33,736 nucleotides of DNA from Flavobacteriaceae bacterium. Its GTDB lineage: Bacteria > Bacteroidota > Bacteroidia > Flavobacteriales > Flavobacteriaceae. The DNA lies in assembly GCA_003533785.1 (NCBI GenBank), contig DQCR01000026.1:1-33736 (forward strand), read 5' to 3'. A program made the position numbers and the translations under genes. Under the pieces are notes generated by a model. It saw nothing but the letters and a program-made list of their open reading frames with translations, was not told the origin of the DNA and searched no databases. Of the stretch, positions 7,929 to 14,821 are shown piece by piece (positions within the stretch are counted from its first letter, which is position 1; the number at the start of each line of letters is the position of its first letter).

Positions 7929-8822
7929 TCATGGCATCAAAGGCAGCCGTATTTCGTAATATTTTCTAGACTTGTTATTCAAATGGTTTTGAAGCAGCCA
8001 AGGGTTGTGTAATTTCAACTGATTGTAATCAATCTTCATTTGTTGTGCGAATCGAGATAAGTTTGTTATGGCTGTATCGAGCGGTACCTTTCTGGTTGGA
8101 ATCTGCTGATACAAATCTTTTTCTTCAAATATAAAACCGTAACGTTCTGGTGATTCCATAATTTCTTTAATGGCCAAGATGCGAAACATGTAACGAGAAG
8201 TCTCACTACCCAGATACAGATCATAATAAGAATCGGCTTGTTGGAGATCTAATTTTTTTTGAATCCCATTAATTCCTCTATTGTATGCCGCCGCAGCAAG
8301 TGTCCAAGAGCCTAATTTATTTTTGGCTTTTTTCAAGTACTGACAAGCCACATGTGTGGCCATTTCAAGATGGTAACGTTCATCCACATTGTTATTGACT
8401 TCCAGTCCCATTTCTCGACCTGTTGTTCGCATTATTTGCCAAAATCCGGAAGCCCCTTTTGGAGATCGCACATTGGCCAAACCACTTTCAATTACGGCAA
8501 GATATTTGAAATCGGATGGAATTCCTTCTTCTTCCAATATTTGTTCGAGAATAGGAAAGTATTTATTGGCCCTTTTGAGAAGAAGCATCATATTCGACTG
8601 CCAATAAGTATTCACCAAAAGTTCTCGGTCCAGTCTTTCTCTCAAATCAGCACGTTCCAATACCATTTTTTCCCCTGCAAACTCTACCGATTCGGGCAAT
8701 TCAAGGGCATATATTTTGTAATTTGGATTGGGCTCCTTAGAAGAAAATGCCGATCTCCATTTCAAAGTCGTACTGGCGGAAATCCCAAATACAATCACAA
8801 TCACTAATCCAATTTTTTTCAT
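7929..8822 (-). CDS. MltD-like membrane-bound lytic murein transglycosylase (GH23/SLT fold)
   Basis: Cleaves the MurNAc-GlcNAc bond of peptidoglycan with 1,6-anhydro product formation, in the periplasm. Residues 1-18 form a signal peptide or membrane anchor. The SLT domain covers about 85-225: FKYLAVIESGL holds the catalytic Glu112, followed by GASGFWQIM (123-131) and AAAYNRG (177-183), the usual MltD/SLT motif order. The last ~50 residues (SRFAQQMKIDYNQLKLHNPWLL...YYEIRLP) resemble a single LysM-type peptidoglycan-binding module. At 297 residues it is shorter than E. coli MltD (452), which carries two LysM repeats. It is the second gene of a two-gene unit; the hydrolase upstream ends 10 bases before it starts. 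Confidence 0.9.
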   Translation of the reverse strand: MKKIGLVIVIVFGISASTTLKWRSAFSSKEPNPNYKIYALELPESVEFAGEKMVLERADLRERLDRELLVNTYWQSNMMLLLKRANKYFPILEQILEEEGIPSDFKYLAVIESGLANVRSPKGASGFWQIMRTTGREMGLEVNNNVDERYHLEMATHVACQYLKKAKNKLGSWTLAAAAYNRGINGIQKKLDLQQADSYYDLYLGSETSRYMFRILAIKEIMESPERYGFIFEEKDLYQQIPTRKVPLDTAITNLSRFAQQMKIDYNQLKLHNPWLLQNHLNNKSRKYYEIRLPLMP

Positions 8823-8832
8823 AATTTTTTCT

Positions 8833-9519
8833 TTAGAGAACCACTGTTGGTTTTACTTCAACTTTTTCCTGTAATACGAGCTCTGGGAGATGGGTATTGA
8901 ACCAATTTTTATGAGTGATAATCATCGCGTGCTCACCTTTGATTTTGATCACCGGTTCGGTAATTGATTTGATTGGAAAAACGGTGTCATCAGTTCCATG
9001 AATATGAACCAGATTTTTGGTGAATTCAGGAGGGTTCCAATTCACAATAGTGTGAATGGACCAACGCAAATAGTCAACATCTCGCTCGGACAAATACTTT
9101 CTATAGAGTGATAACCTTCTCTTAATGGCTTTCCCAAAGGCAAATAGGGCTAAGGCTTCAATATTTTCAACCCAATGCAGGGGTAATAATTTGTGCGCAT
9201 TTGTTTTTTGTGACAATCGCATTGTTAAAGGAAGCTCTTCTCTAGATTTCACACTTGACACTATAATTACTTTTTTAACTTTAATGCATTGAGCTATTTC
9301 TTGAACCAATATTCCACCAAAAGAAACACCTAACAATACGGGCTCTTGCTCGCCTATCCTTGTACTCATTCGTTGGGCATAGGATCGGATATCCTCATTG
9401 GCTATGGGAGGAATCCAACTGAGCCAATGGACAATGATATTCGGAGGAAACTCCAAAAATTCAAATATTTTTGGGCTTGCTGCCATGCCTGGCATCACAT
9501 ATAGATGGGTGGTCTCCAT
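8833..9519 (-). CDS. Alpha/beta hydrolase of unknown substrate
   Basis: A 228-residue cytoplasmic protein with an alpha/beta-hydrolase layout. The nucleophile elbow GVSFGG places Ser66; HIHGTDDTVFP supplies the probable acid (Asp177 or Asp178), and KGEHAMI gives His197, so the catalytic triad is complete. The N-terminal YVMPGMAASPKIF is an oxyanion-hole type strand. There is no signal peptide. The family covers esterases, thioesterases and lactonases, and nothing here decides the substrate. It lies 10 bases upstream of the lytic transglycosylase gene and probably shares its transcript, which may only reflect compact packing. The start at 9519 leaves a possible promoter box (CAAAAATA on the plus strand, 9525-9532) almost touching the start codon. 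Confidence 0.8.
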   Translation of the reverse strand: METTHLYVMPGMAASPKIFEFLEFPPNIIVHWLSWIPPIANEDIRSYAQRMSTRIGEQEPVLLGVSFGGILVQEIAQCIKVKKVIIVSSVKSREELPLTMRLSQKTNAHKLLPLHWVENIEALALFAFGKAIKRRLSLYRKYLSERDVDYLRWSIHTIVNWNPPEFTKNLVHIHGTDDTVFPIKSITEPVIKIKGEHAMIITHKNWFNTHLPELVLQEKVEVKPTVVL

Positions 9520-9550
9520 AGGAACAAAAATAGATAAAAACTATTTTTTG

Positions 9551-9558
9551 TAAATTTG
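9551..9558 (+). promoter_or_regulatory. Possible -7 box (TAAATTTG) for the small gene at 9612
   Basis: TAAATTTG matches the Bacteroidota -7 consensus TAnnTTTG and would give a start near 9565, about 47 bases before the ATG. No TTTG is found at the expected distance upstream, so only half of the promoter is supported. Confidence 0.35.
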
Positions 9559-9611
9559 TAGTCTCTTTAATTTCTGGAGCTACATTATCCTGAACAAGAA
9601 AACCAAAATTT

Positions 9612-9905
9612 ATGACAACGGAAGCAATTGTTAACAACGAATTTTTACGCCAATTTGAATACACCACTCAAAATGAGATGGCTCGTATTGAATACGCAGA
9701 ACAAGAAAGGAAAATATTTTTAACGAAGCTTTCTATCCCAAAAGCCATCCAATCAAAAAAATTTGAAGAAGAGTTTATAAAAACAGTATTGGAGATGCTA
9801 AGGGAAAAAAAATTGAAAGTGGTTCCTACTTCTCCAAAGATTGCAGGCTTTGTTCGCCGGAATAAATCCTACAAATCGCTTCTTCCTGTAGGAATCAAGT
9901 TATAG
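9612..9905 (+). CDS. Small YjdJ-type N-acetyltransferase-like protein, possibly inactive
   Basis: A 97-residue protein. Residues 17-94 follow the layout of the small GCN5-related family typified by YjdJ (Acetyltransf_CG): two short strands (MARIEYAEQERKIFLTKLSIP), a helix (FEEEFIKTVLEMLREKKLK), then strand VVPTSPKIAGFVRRN and the tail YKSLLP, equivalent to the family's 'IP.CP...F...P.Y..L'. The usual acetyl-CoA binding loop, normally a GKG-like turn in front of the helix, reads AIQSKK here, with no glycine. This could mean loss of enzyme activity or altered cofactor binding. No partner gene is apparent. The stop overlaps that of convergent mtaB by 6 bases. Family assignment is by eye and of moderate certainty. 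Confidence 0.65.
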   Translation: MTTEAIVNNEFLRQFEYTTQNEMARIEYAEQERKIFLTKLSIPKAIQSKKFEEEFIKTVLEMLREKKLKVVPTSPKIAGFVRRNKSYKSLLPVGIKL

Positions 9906-11243
9906 GCTAAAACGAACATAACCGCCCTCATCAATTGTCTCTAAACGCACTTTGAGGGTTGTATTCACCCGTTCAGGATTCCAAGGCGACCGGACTTTTA
10001 CATAGTTGGTGCTGAATCCTTGTATGTATCCTTTTTTATTTTCATTTTCAAAAAGTACTTCAACTTCCTTACCCAATTGTGATTCGTAGAATTGATGTCG
10101 CTTTTTTACCGACAACGACCTCAGCAATTTGCTTCTTTTACTTCGCAGTTCCATTGGAATGGGATTCGCCAAAGATACGGCCTCGGTATTTGGGCGTTCT
10201 GAATATGTAAATACGTGCAAATACGATACGGGAAGTTCTTCTAAAAAACGAAAAGTCTCTAAAAAGTGTTCTTCAGTTTCCCCAGGAAAACCCACAATTA
10301 CGTCTACACCAATACAAGCATCTGGCATTAAAGATTTAATCTTTTTAACACGCTCCCTGTATAAACCAGAAAGATACCGACGCTTCATTTTATTCAATAT
10401 CTGATCGCTCCCACTTTGTAAAGGAATATGAAAATGAGGAACAAAACGCTGGCTTTGGGATACAAATTCGATGGTTTCATCTTGTAGTAAATTAGGTTCA
10501 ATAGATGAGATACGAATACGTTCGACGCCTTCAACTCTATCGAGAGCCTGAATAAGCTCTAGGAAAGTGTGTTCGTGCTTTTTATTCCCAAATTCACCTT
10601 TACCATAGTCGCCAATATTGACACCGGTAAGCACAATTTCACGGATTCCTTGGGCCGCAATATTTTTTGCGTTTGAAATCACGTTCTCCAAACGATCACT
10701 CCTGGAAATACCACGTGCTTGAGGAATGGTACAATAAGTACATTTATAATCGCAGCCGTCTTGAACTTTAAGAAAAGATCGGGTTCGGTCACCTAATGAA
10801 AAGCCACTTTCATAGAAATCAACTTCTTCAATCTCACAAGCGTGTACTTCAGGATTCTCCTTTTTAGTCAAATCATTCAGATAGGCAGTCAATTTAAACT
10901 TTTCAGTGGCGCCCAAAACCAAATCAACTCCGTCAATAGCCGCCAACTGTTCGGGTTGTAATTGTGCATAGCATCCAATGGCAGCCACAAAGGCATTCGG
11001 ATTTTTGGACAAAGCCCTTTTGACCAATCCTTTGAATTTTTTATCTGCGTTATCGGTTACCGAACACGTATTAATCACGTAAATATCGGCTGGTTTTTCA
11101 AAAGCTACTCGCTCAAATTCTTCATTTGAAAAATCTCTTGCAATAGTAGCTGTTTCCGAAAAATTGAGCTTGCAACCAAGGGTGTAGAAAGCTACTTTTT
11201 TTCGAATTGGAATTGCTACATCAGAAAAAGACGCTGGAGTCAA
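9900..11243 (-). CDS. mtaB: tRNA (t6A37) 2-methylthiotransferase MtaB
   Basis: A radical-SAM iron-sulfur enzyme that adds a methylthio group to C2 of N6-threonylcarbamoyladenosine at position 37 of tRNAs reading ANN codons. The N-terminal UPF0004 domain has its three cluster cysteines, Cys24 (TLGCKLN), Cys60 (NTCSVT) and Cys91 (GCYAQ). The radical-SAM motif is CDYKCTYC, Cys164/168/171, preceded by LKVQDG. The C-terminal ~65 residues form a TRAM RNA-binding domain (KEVEVLFENENKKGYIQGFSTNYVKVR). The 447 residues are normal for MtaB, and TLGCKLN (rather than the MiaB form TYGCQMN) favours MtaB over MiaB or RimO. It is transcribed divergently from the solute-binding protein gene. Confidence 0.94.
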   Translation of the reverse strand: MTPASFSDVAIPIRKKVAFYTLGCKLNFSETATIARDFSNEEFERVAFEKPADIYVINTCSVTDNADKKFKGLVKRALSKNPNAFVAAIGCYAQLQPEQLAAIDGVDLVLGATEKFKLTAYLNDLTKKENPEVHACEIEEVDFYESGFSLGDRTRSFLKVQDGCDYKCTYCTIPQARGISRSDRLENVISNAKNIAAQGIREIVLTGVNIGDYGKGEFGNKKHEHTFLELIQALDRVEGVERIRISSIEPNLLQDETIEFVSQSQRFVPHFHIPLQSGSDQILNKMKRRYLSGLYRERVKKIKSLMPDACIGVDVIVGFPGETEEHFLETFRFLEELPVSYLHVFTYSERPNTEAVSLANPIPMELRSKRSKLLRSLSVKKRHQFYESQLGKEVEVLFENENKKGYIQGFSTNYVKVRSPWNPERVNTTLKVRLETIDEGGYVRFSL

Positions 11244-11267
11244 AATAGTTTATCCTTAAATTTACCA

Positions 11268-11275
11268 CAAATATA
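11268..11275 (-). promoter_or_regulatory. Possible -7 box (TATATTTG) for mtaB
   Basis: On the minus strand TATATTTG matches TAnnTTTG and lies 24 bases upstream of the mtaB ATG, giving a short leader. The expected TTTG about 19 bases further up is not seen; that position falls inside the first codons of the divergent gene. Confidence 0.45.
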
Positions 11276-11281
11276 GTAACT

Positions 11282-12904
11282 ATGCATCGTTTGCACATCT
11301 CTTGGAATACACTTCATTACAAGCTGTTGCTGTTTTTTGTAATCACCAATTGGTGGTGCTGTCAGGGGCCTCAAAATTCATTCACAGATAAGGATGTTTT
11401 TCGATACAATGAATATCGCAATGTAACGAGTTTGGACCCCGCTTTTGCTCGTAACCCTCAAAACATTTGGCCTATCAACCAAATGTTCAATGGATTGGTT
11501 CAGTTGGATGAAAATCTTGAGGTACAGCCTGACATTGCTAGAGAATGGAAGATAAGTGAAGATGGACTGGATTATGTCTTCACCCTTCGGGACGATATCT
11601 ATTTTCATGAATCGGAAGTCTTTGGATCACAAAGAAGTCGGAAAGTTGTCGCAGCAGATTTTGTGTACAGTTTCAATCGGTTAATCGATCCCGAACTTGC
11701 CTCGCCAGGGGGGTGGGTATTACAAAATGTGAAAGACTATTACGCCAAAGACAATCTCACACTGGTGATCCGTATGCACAAATCTTTTCCAGCTTTTTTA
11801 GGGCTTTTATCGATGCGTTATTGTTCTGTAGTTCCTCATGAGGCGGTTACTCAACAGGGAGCTCAATTCCGAAAACGACCCATTGGAACGGGGCCTTTTC
11901 AGTTTCAATTTTGGGAAGAGGATGTGAAGCTGGTTTTGAGAAAGAATCCACAATTCTATGAAAAAGACGAGTTGGGCATCCCACTCCCCTATTTGGAATC
12001 CATTGCCATTCAATTCATCCCTGACATACAAAGCGAATTCATGCTCTTTCTTCAGGGTAAATTAGATTTTCTAAATTCCATAGACACTTCTTATAAAGAT
12101 GAATTACTCACCGCTACCGGATCCCTTCAGCCCAAATATCAATCCAAAATAAATTTACAGGTAGGTCCCTATCTAAATACAGAATATATAGGGATTTACA
12201 TGGAATCTGATAATCCCGCGATCCAATCTGCCCAAATCAGGGAAGCTATCTTTAGAGGGTTTGATCGGGAAAAAATGATTCTATATTTACGAAATAATAT
12301 TGGGTTTCCCGCTTCACAAGGGTTCATCCCTATTGGATTGCCTGGGCAAATCCATGAAGAAACAAAAATATGGAATCCCCCCCGCGCACGTGAACTAGTG
12401 AATGCCTATATAAAAGATACAGGCATACAACCGAGCCTTCGGCTCGCAACCGATGCTAATTATTTGGATATGTGTCAATACATTCAAAGAGAATTGGAAA
12501 AAATAGGCATTCGAATTCAGATCGACTTAATGCCCACAGCGAGTCTCCGCCAAGCCAAAACATCTGGTAAGTTGGAGTTGTTTAGAGCCAGTTGGATTGC
12601 TGATTACCCCGATGCAGAAAATTACCTTGGTTTATTCTACTCCAAAAACTTTTCGCCCAATGGACCCAATTATACCCATTATTCAAATGCACAATACGAT
12701 CAATGGTTTGAGGAAAGCTATTTGATTAAAAATCCTAAAAAAAGAGCAAAGCACTACCGGCAGATGAATCGTTTGATGTTAAGTGAGTACCCTGTTATCC
12801 CCCTCTATTACGATCAAGCCATTCGTTTTGCCCAAAAGAATGTCAAGGGACTGTCCATGAATCCAATCAATATTTTGCAGTTGAAAACGGTAAAAAAGGA
12901 ATAA
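11282..12904 (+). CDS. ABC-type peptide/nickel solute-binding protein (SBP family 5), orphan
   Basis: An extracytoplasmic binding protein of the DppA/OppA class (540 residues). The N-terminus has a hydrophobic stretch (YKLLLFFVITNWW) followed by Cys26-Cys27, so it may be a lipoprotein, although Trp before the cysteine is unusual for a lipobox. The mature part shows the family-5 pattern: NEYRNVTSLDPAFARN, QMFNGLVQLDENLEVQPDIAREWKISEDGLDYVFTLRDDIYFH, then AADFVYSFNRLIDP and RPIGTGPFQF. The C-terminal lobe is also present (PNGPNYTHYSNAQYDQWFEES... MLSEYPVIPLYYDQAIRFAQKNVKG). No permease or ATPase genes lie nearby, so transport partners are elsewhere. Oligopeptides are the likeliest ligand by family, but this cannot be settled here. 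Confidence 0.88.
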   Translation: MHRLHISWNTLHYKLLLFFVITNWWCCQGPQNSFTDKDVFRYNEYRNVTSLDPAFARNPQNIWPINQMFNGLVQLDENLEVQPDIAREWKISEDGLDYVFTLRDDIYFHESEVFGSQRSRKVVAADFVYSFNRLIDPELASPGGWVLQNVKDYYAKDNLTLVIRMHKSFPAFLGLLSMRYCSVVPHEAVTQQGAQFRKRPIGTGPFQFQFWEEDVKLVLRKNPQFYEKDELGIPLPYLESIAIQFIPDIQSEFMLFLQGKLDFLNSIDTSYKDELLTATGSLQPKYQSKINLQVGPYLNTEYIGIYMESDNPAIQSAQIREAIFRGFDREKMILYLRNNIGFPASQGFIPIGLPGQIHEETKIWNPPRARELVNAYIKDTGIQPSLRLATDANYLDMCQYIQRELEKIGIRIQIDLMPTASLRQAKTSGKLELFRASWIADYPDAENYLGLFYSKNFSPNGPNYTHYSNAQYDQWFEESYLIKNPKKRAKHYRQMNRLMLSEYPVIPLYYDQAIRFAQKNVKGLSMNPINILQLKTVKKE

Positions 12905-12927
12905 AAAAAAACCGCCCTAGGCGGTTT
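12903..12927 (-). terminator. Intrinsic terminator after rpmE2 (possibly bidirectional)
   Basis: A perfect 8-bp stem (AAACCGCC at 12909-12916 and GGCGGTTT at 12920-12927) with a CTA loop. On the minus strand it is followed by a run of nine T residues (12903-12911), a strong terminator for rpmE2. Read on the plus strand it lies right after the solute-binding protein stop but has only three T residues, so it would work poorly in that direction. Confidence 0.85.
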
Positions 12928-12947
12928 GTATATCGTGAGGGTTGGTC

Positions 12948-13199
12948 CTATTTGTTAAACTTAGAATATTTATTCTTGAATTTATCAATACGCCCAGCAG
13001 TGTCTACAAGTTTTGATTTTCCAGTATAGTAGGGGTGTGATGTTCTCGAAATTTCAAGTTTTATTAGAGGATATTCAGCCCCTTCAACTTCTATGGTTTC
13101 TTTACTTTCGGCTGTCGATTTAGTAATAAAAATATCTTCGTTGGACATATCCTTGAAGGCGACCAATCGATAGGAATCTGGATGAATATCTGCTTTCAT
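12948..13199 (-). CDS. rpmE2: 50S ribosomal protein L31 type B
   Basis: Ribosomal protein bL31, 83 residues. The N-terminus [10 protein letters not shown] and the C-terminal block [28 protein letters not shown] are typical. There is no cysteine at all, so this is the zinc-free type B paralogue, which in some bacteria replaces the zinc-binding type A protein under zinc limitation; in Bacteroidota the type B form is, to my knowledge, often the only one. It sits between convergent and divergent neighbours as a single-gene unit with its own terminator. A TAAATTTG box (minus strand, 13220-13227) lies 20 bases upstream. Confidence 0.96.
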   Translation of the reverse strand: MKADIHPDSYRLVAFKDMSNEDIFITKSTAESKETIEVEGAEYPLIKLEISRTSHPYYTGKSKLVDTAGRIDKFKNKYSKFNK

Positions 13200-13219
13200 G
13201 TTTTTTAATAACGGAGCGC

Positions 13220-13227
13220 AAATTTAA
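13220..13227 (-). promoter_or_regulatory. Possible -7 box (TAAATTTG) for rpmE2
   Basis: TAAATTTG on the minus strand fits TAnnTTTG and would start transcription a few bases before the rpmE2 ATG region (ATG at 13199). No matching TTTG element is visible at the proper spacing. Confidence 0.4.
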
Positions 13228-13284
13228 ATGTTTTTGTTACAATTTCCTATCCGTTGGAGGTAAAATTTATATTCATAAAAAATG

Positions 13285-13292
13285 TACATTTG
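13285..13292 (+). promoter_or_regulatory. Possible -7 box (TACATTTG) for the DUF4199 gene
   Basis: TACATTTG fits the TAnnTTTG consensus and would give a leader of about 17 bases. The -33 element is not recognisable. Confidence 0.35.
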
Positions 13293-13315
13293 ATTAAATA
13301 CAAACACTTAATCTT

Positions 13316-13840
13316 ATGAATAACCCAATGAAAACGAATACATCCTACATGGTTAAATTCGGAGGAATTTTAGGCGGGGTTTCCGTCATCTTTGCTCTAA
13401 TGCTGTTTACACTCGACATGCATTACGGGCAAGAACCTCTTGTAAACTATGTAAATTACGCCATTTCTATTGGCGTCATCGTTTTAGGTATTTATACCTT
13501 TCGCAAAGACAACGAAGGCTTTTTATCTTTAAGTCAAGCCATAAAACTAGGTCTTGGAATCTCCTTAATTTCCGCCATTATTGCTTTGGTCTACACTGGT
13601 TTGTTGATGAATGTTATCGAGCCAACGTATATGGAAACAGTATCTGAATTAACTAAAAGTAAAATAATAGATGAAAATCCAGAAATGACTCAAGAACAAC
13701 TGAATGCAGCATTGGATATGATGGAAAAGTTTCAGGGTTTTGGAGTCATTGCTGGCTTTATCTTGATTTTTAGTTTGTTTTTCGGGTTTCTTACCTCTTT
13801 GGTGGCTGGTTTGATTCTAAAAAAAGCGCGTCCGGAATAA
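13316..13840 (+). CDS. DUF4199 integral membrane protein
   Basis: A 174-residue protein with four predicted membrane helices, at about residues 13-30, 43-60, 76-98 and 146-170, and a soluble loop of about 45 residues between the last two (EPTYMETVSELTKSKIIDENPEMTQEQLNAALDMMEKF). The sequence KFGGILGGVSVIFALMLF and the pattern IGVIVLGIYTFRKDNEGFLSLSQAIKLGLGISLISAIIALVY are typical of DUF4199, a Bacteroidota family of unknown function. An alternative start, Met5, would remove only MNNP. A TACATTTG box (13285-13292) lies 23 bases before the ATG. It stands 40 bases upstream of the glycosyltransferase gene, a pairing that I recall from other flavobacteria. Confidence 0.82.
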   Translation: MNNPMKTNTSYMVKFGGILGGVSVIFALMLFTLDMHYGQEPLVNYVNYAISIGVIVLGIYTFRKDNEGFLSLSQAIKLGLGISLISAIIALVYTGLLMNVIEPTYMETVSELTKSKIIDENPEMTQEQLNAALDMMEKFQGFGVIAGFILIFSLFFGFLTSLVAGLILKKARPE

Positions 13841-13853
13841 ATCAATGGTTTTG

Positions 13854-13861
13854 TACCTTTG
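13854..13861 (+). promoter_or_regulatory. Possible -7 box (TACCTTTG) for the glycosyltransferase operon
   Basis: TACCTTTG fits TAnnTTTG and sits 19 bases before the glycosyltransferase ATG, in the 40-base gap after the DUF4199 gene. A TTTG at the right distance is lacking, so the call is tentative. The four-gene run from 13881 to 19532 could also be read through from the DUF4199 promoter. Confidence 0.4.
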
Positions 13862-13880
13862 ATAAAATTTCGAAACCCAG

Positions 13881-14819
13881 ATGCAATTCTCCCTTGTCGT
13901 TCCTTTATTAAATGAATCCGAATCGTTGGAGGAATTGTATCAATGGATTGAAAAATCCTTAAAAGGATATTCCTTCGAACTTTTATTTGTAGACGACGGG
14001 AGCACCGATGATTCTTGGTCCATCATTACTGAGCTAGCAAAAAAACATGATACAGTAAAAGGAATACGCTTCGCTCAAAATTTTGGCAAATCACAAGCAC
14101 TGCACGCGGCCTTCTCTGAAGTTCAGGGGAAATATGTTGTTACCCTTGATGCCGATTTACAGGATTCACCGGAAGAAATTCTACCCATGGTCGCTTTAAT
14201 GGAAGAAAAACAATGGGACCTTATTTCAGGGTGGAAAAAAAAGCGCTACGATTCCTTCCTTTTCAAAAACCTCCCCTCTCGCTTGTTCAATTGGGCAGCA
14301 AGGCGTGTATCTGGCATCTATTTACATGACTTCAACTGCGGCTTGAAAGTGTATAAAAGAGAAGTGGTTCAGACCCTTGAAGTCTACGGTGAAATGCACC
14401 GTTTTATTCCCGTGCTTGCCGCACAAACCGGTTTTCACCAGATGGGCGAAAAAACGGTTCAGCATCAAGCGCGTAAATATGGTACTTCTAAATTTGGGAT
14501 GGAGCGTTTTGTTCGTGGATTTCTTGATCTTATCACCTTATGGTTTTTACATCGATTTGGAAAACACCCCATGCACTTCTTTGGACTACTTGGAACCCTA
14601 ATGCTTCTATTGGGCTTTGGCTTTACTGCTTATCTAGGTATTGATAAGTTGTTTGTTCACACCAGCAGTCGTTTAATCAGTGACCGTCCGGAGTTTTATA
14701 TCGCATTAACTACAATGATCCTCGGATCGCAGTTTTTCATTGCTGGGTTTCTGGCTGAGTTAATTCTCAAAGGCCGTCCCCATCAAGAACGCTATACCAT
14801 CAAAAGCACCACCTATTAA
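13881..14819 (+). CDS. Family 2 glycosyltransferase (polyprenyl-phosphate hexose synthase-like)
   Basis: A GT-A fold transferase that, by family, moves a hexose from a nucleotide sugar to a polyprenyl phosphate at the inner face of the cytoplasmic membrane (DPM1/GtrB class). The start FSLVVPLLNESESLEELY and FVDDGSTDDS (37-46) form the nucleotide-binding part. Asp90-Ala-Asp92 in TLDADLQDSPEEI is the metal-binding DxD. RRVSGIYLHDFNCGLKVYKREV and the GMERFVRGFLDLITLWFL stretch match the group. Two C-terminal helices at about 230-254 and 272-297 anchor it in the membrane. It is 312 residues long, normal for this class. The phosphohexomutase gene starts 2 bases after its stop, fitting a shared role in sugar precursor supply, though the precise glycan is unknown. 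Confidence 0.9.
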   Translation: MQFSLVVPLLNESESLEELYQWIEKSLKGYSFELLFVDDGSTDDSWSIITELAKKHDTVKGIRFAQNFGKSQALHAAFSEVQGKYVVTLDADLQDSPEEILPMVALMEEKQWDLISGWKKKRYDSFLFKNLPSRLFNWAARRVSGIYLHDFNCGLKVYKREVVQTLEVYGEMHRFIPVLAAQTGFHQMGEKTVQHQARKYGTSKFGMERFVRGFLDLITLWFLHRFGKHPMHFFGLLGTLMLLLGFGFTAYLGIDKLFVHTSSRLISDRPEFYIALTTMILGSQFFIAGFLAELILKGRPHQERYTIKSTTY

Positions 14820-14821
14820 CT

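Noticed and set aside
8352..8807. 151-residue plus-strand reading frame opposite the lytic transglycosylase gene
   Set aside because: The minus-strand gene has all catalytic motifs and a signal peptide; the antisense frame has a random-looking composition rich in His, Phe and Ser.
12909..12927. Hairpin as a main terminator for the solute-binding protein gene
   Set aside because: The T run is on the minus-strand side, so the element primarily ends rpmE2; on the plus strand only three T residues follow.
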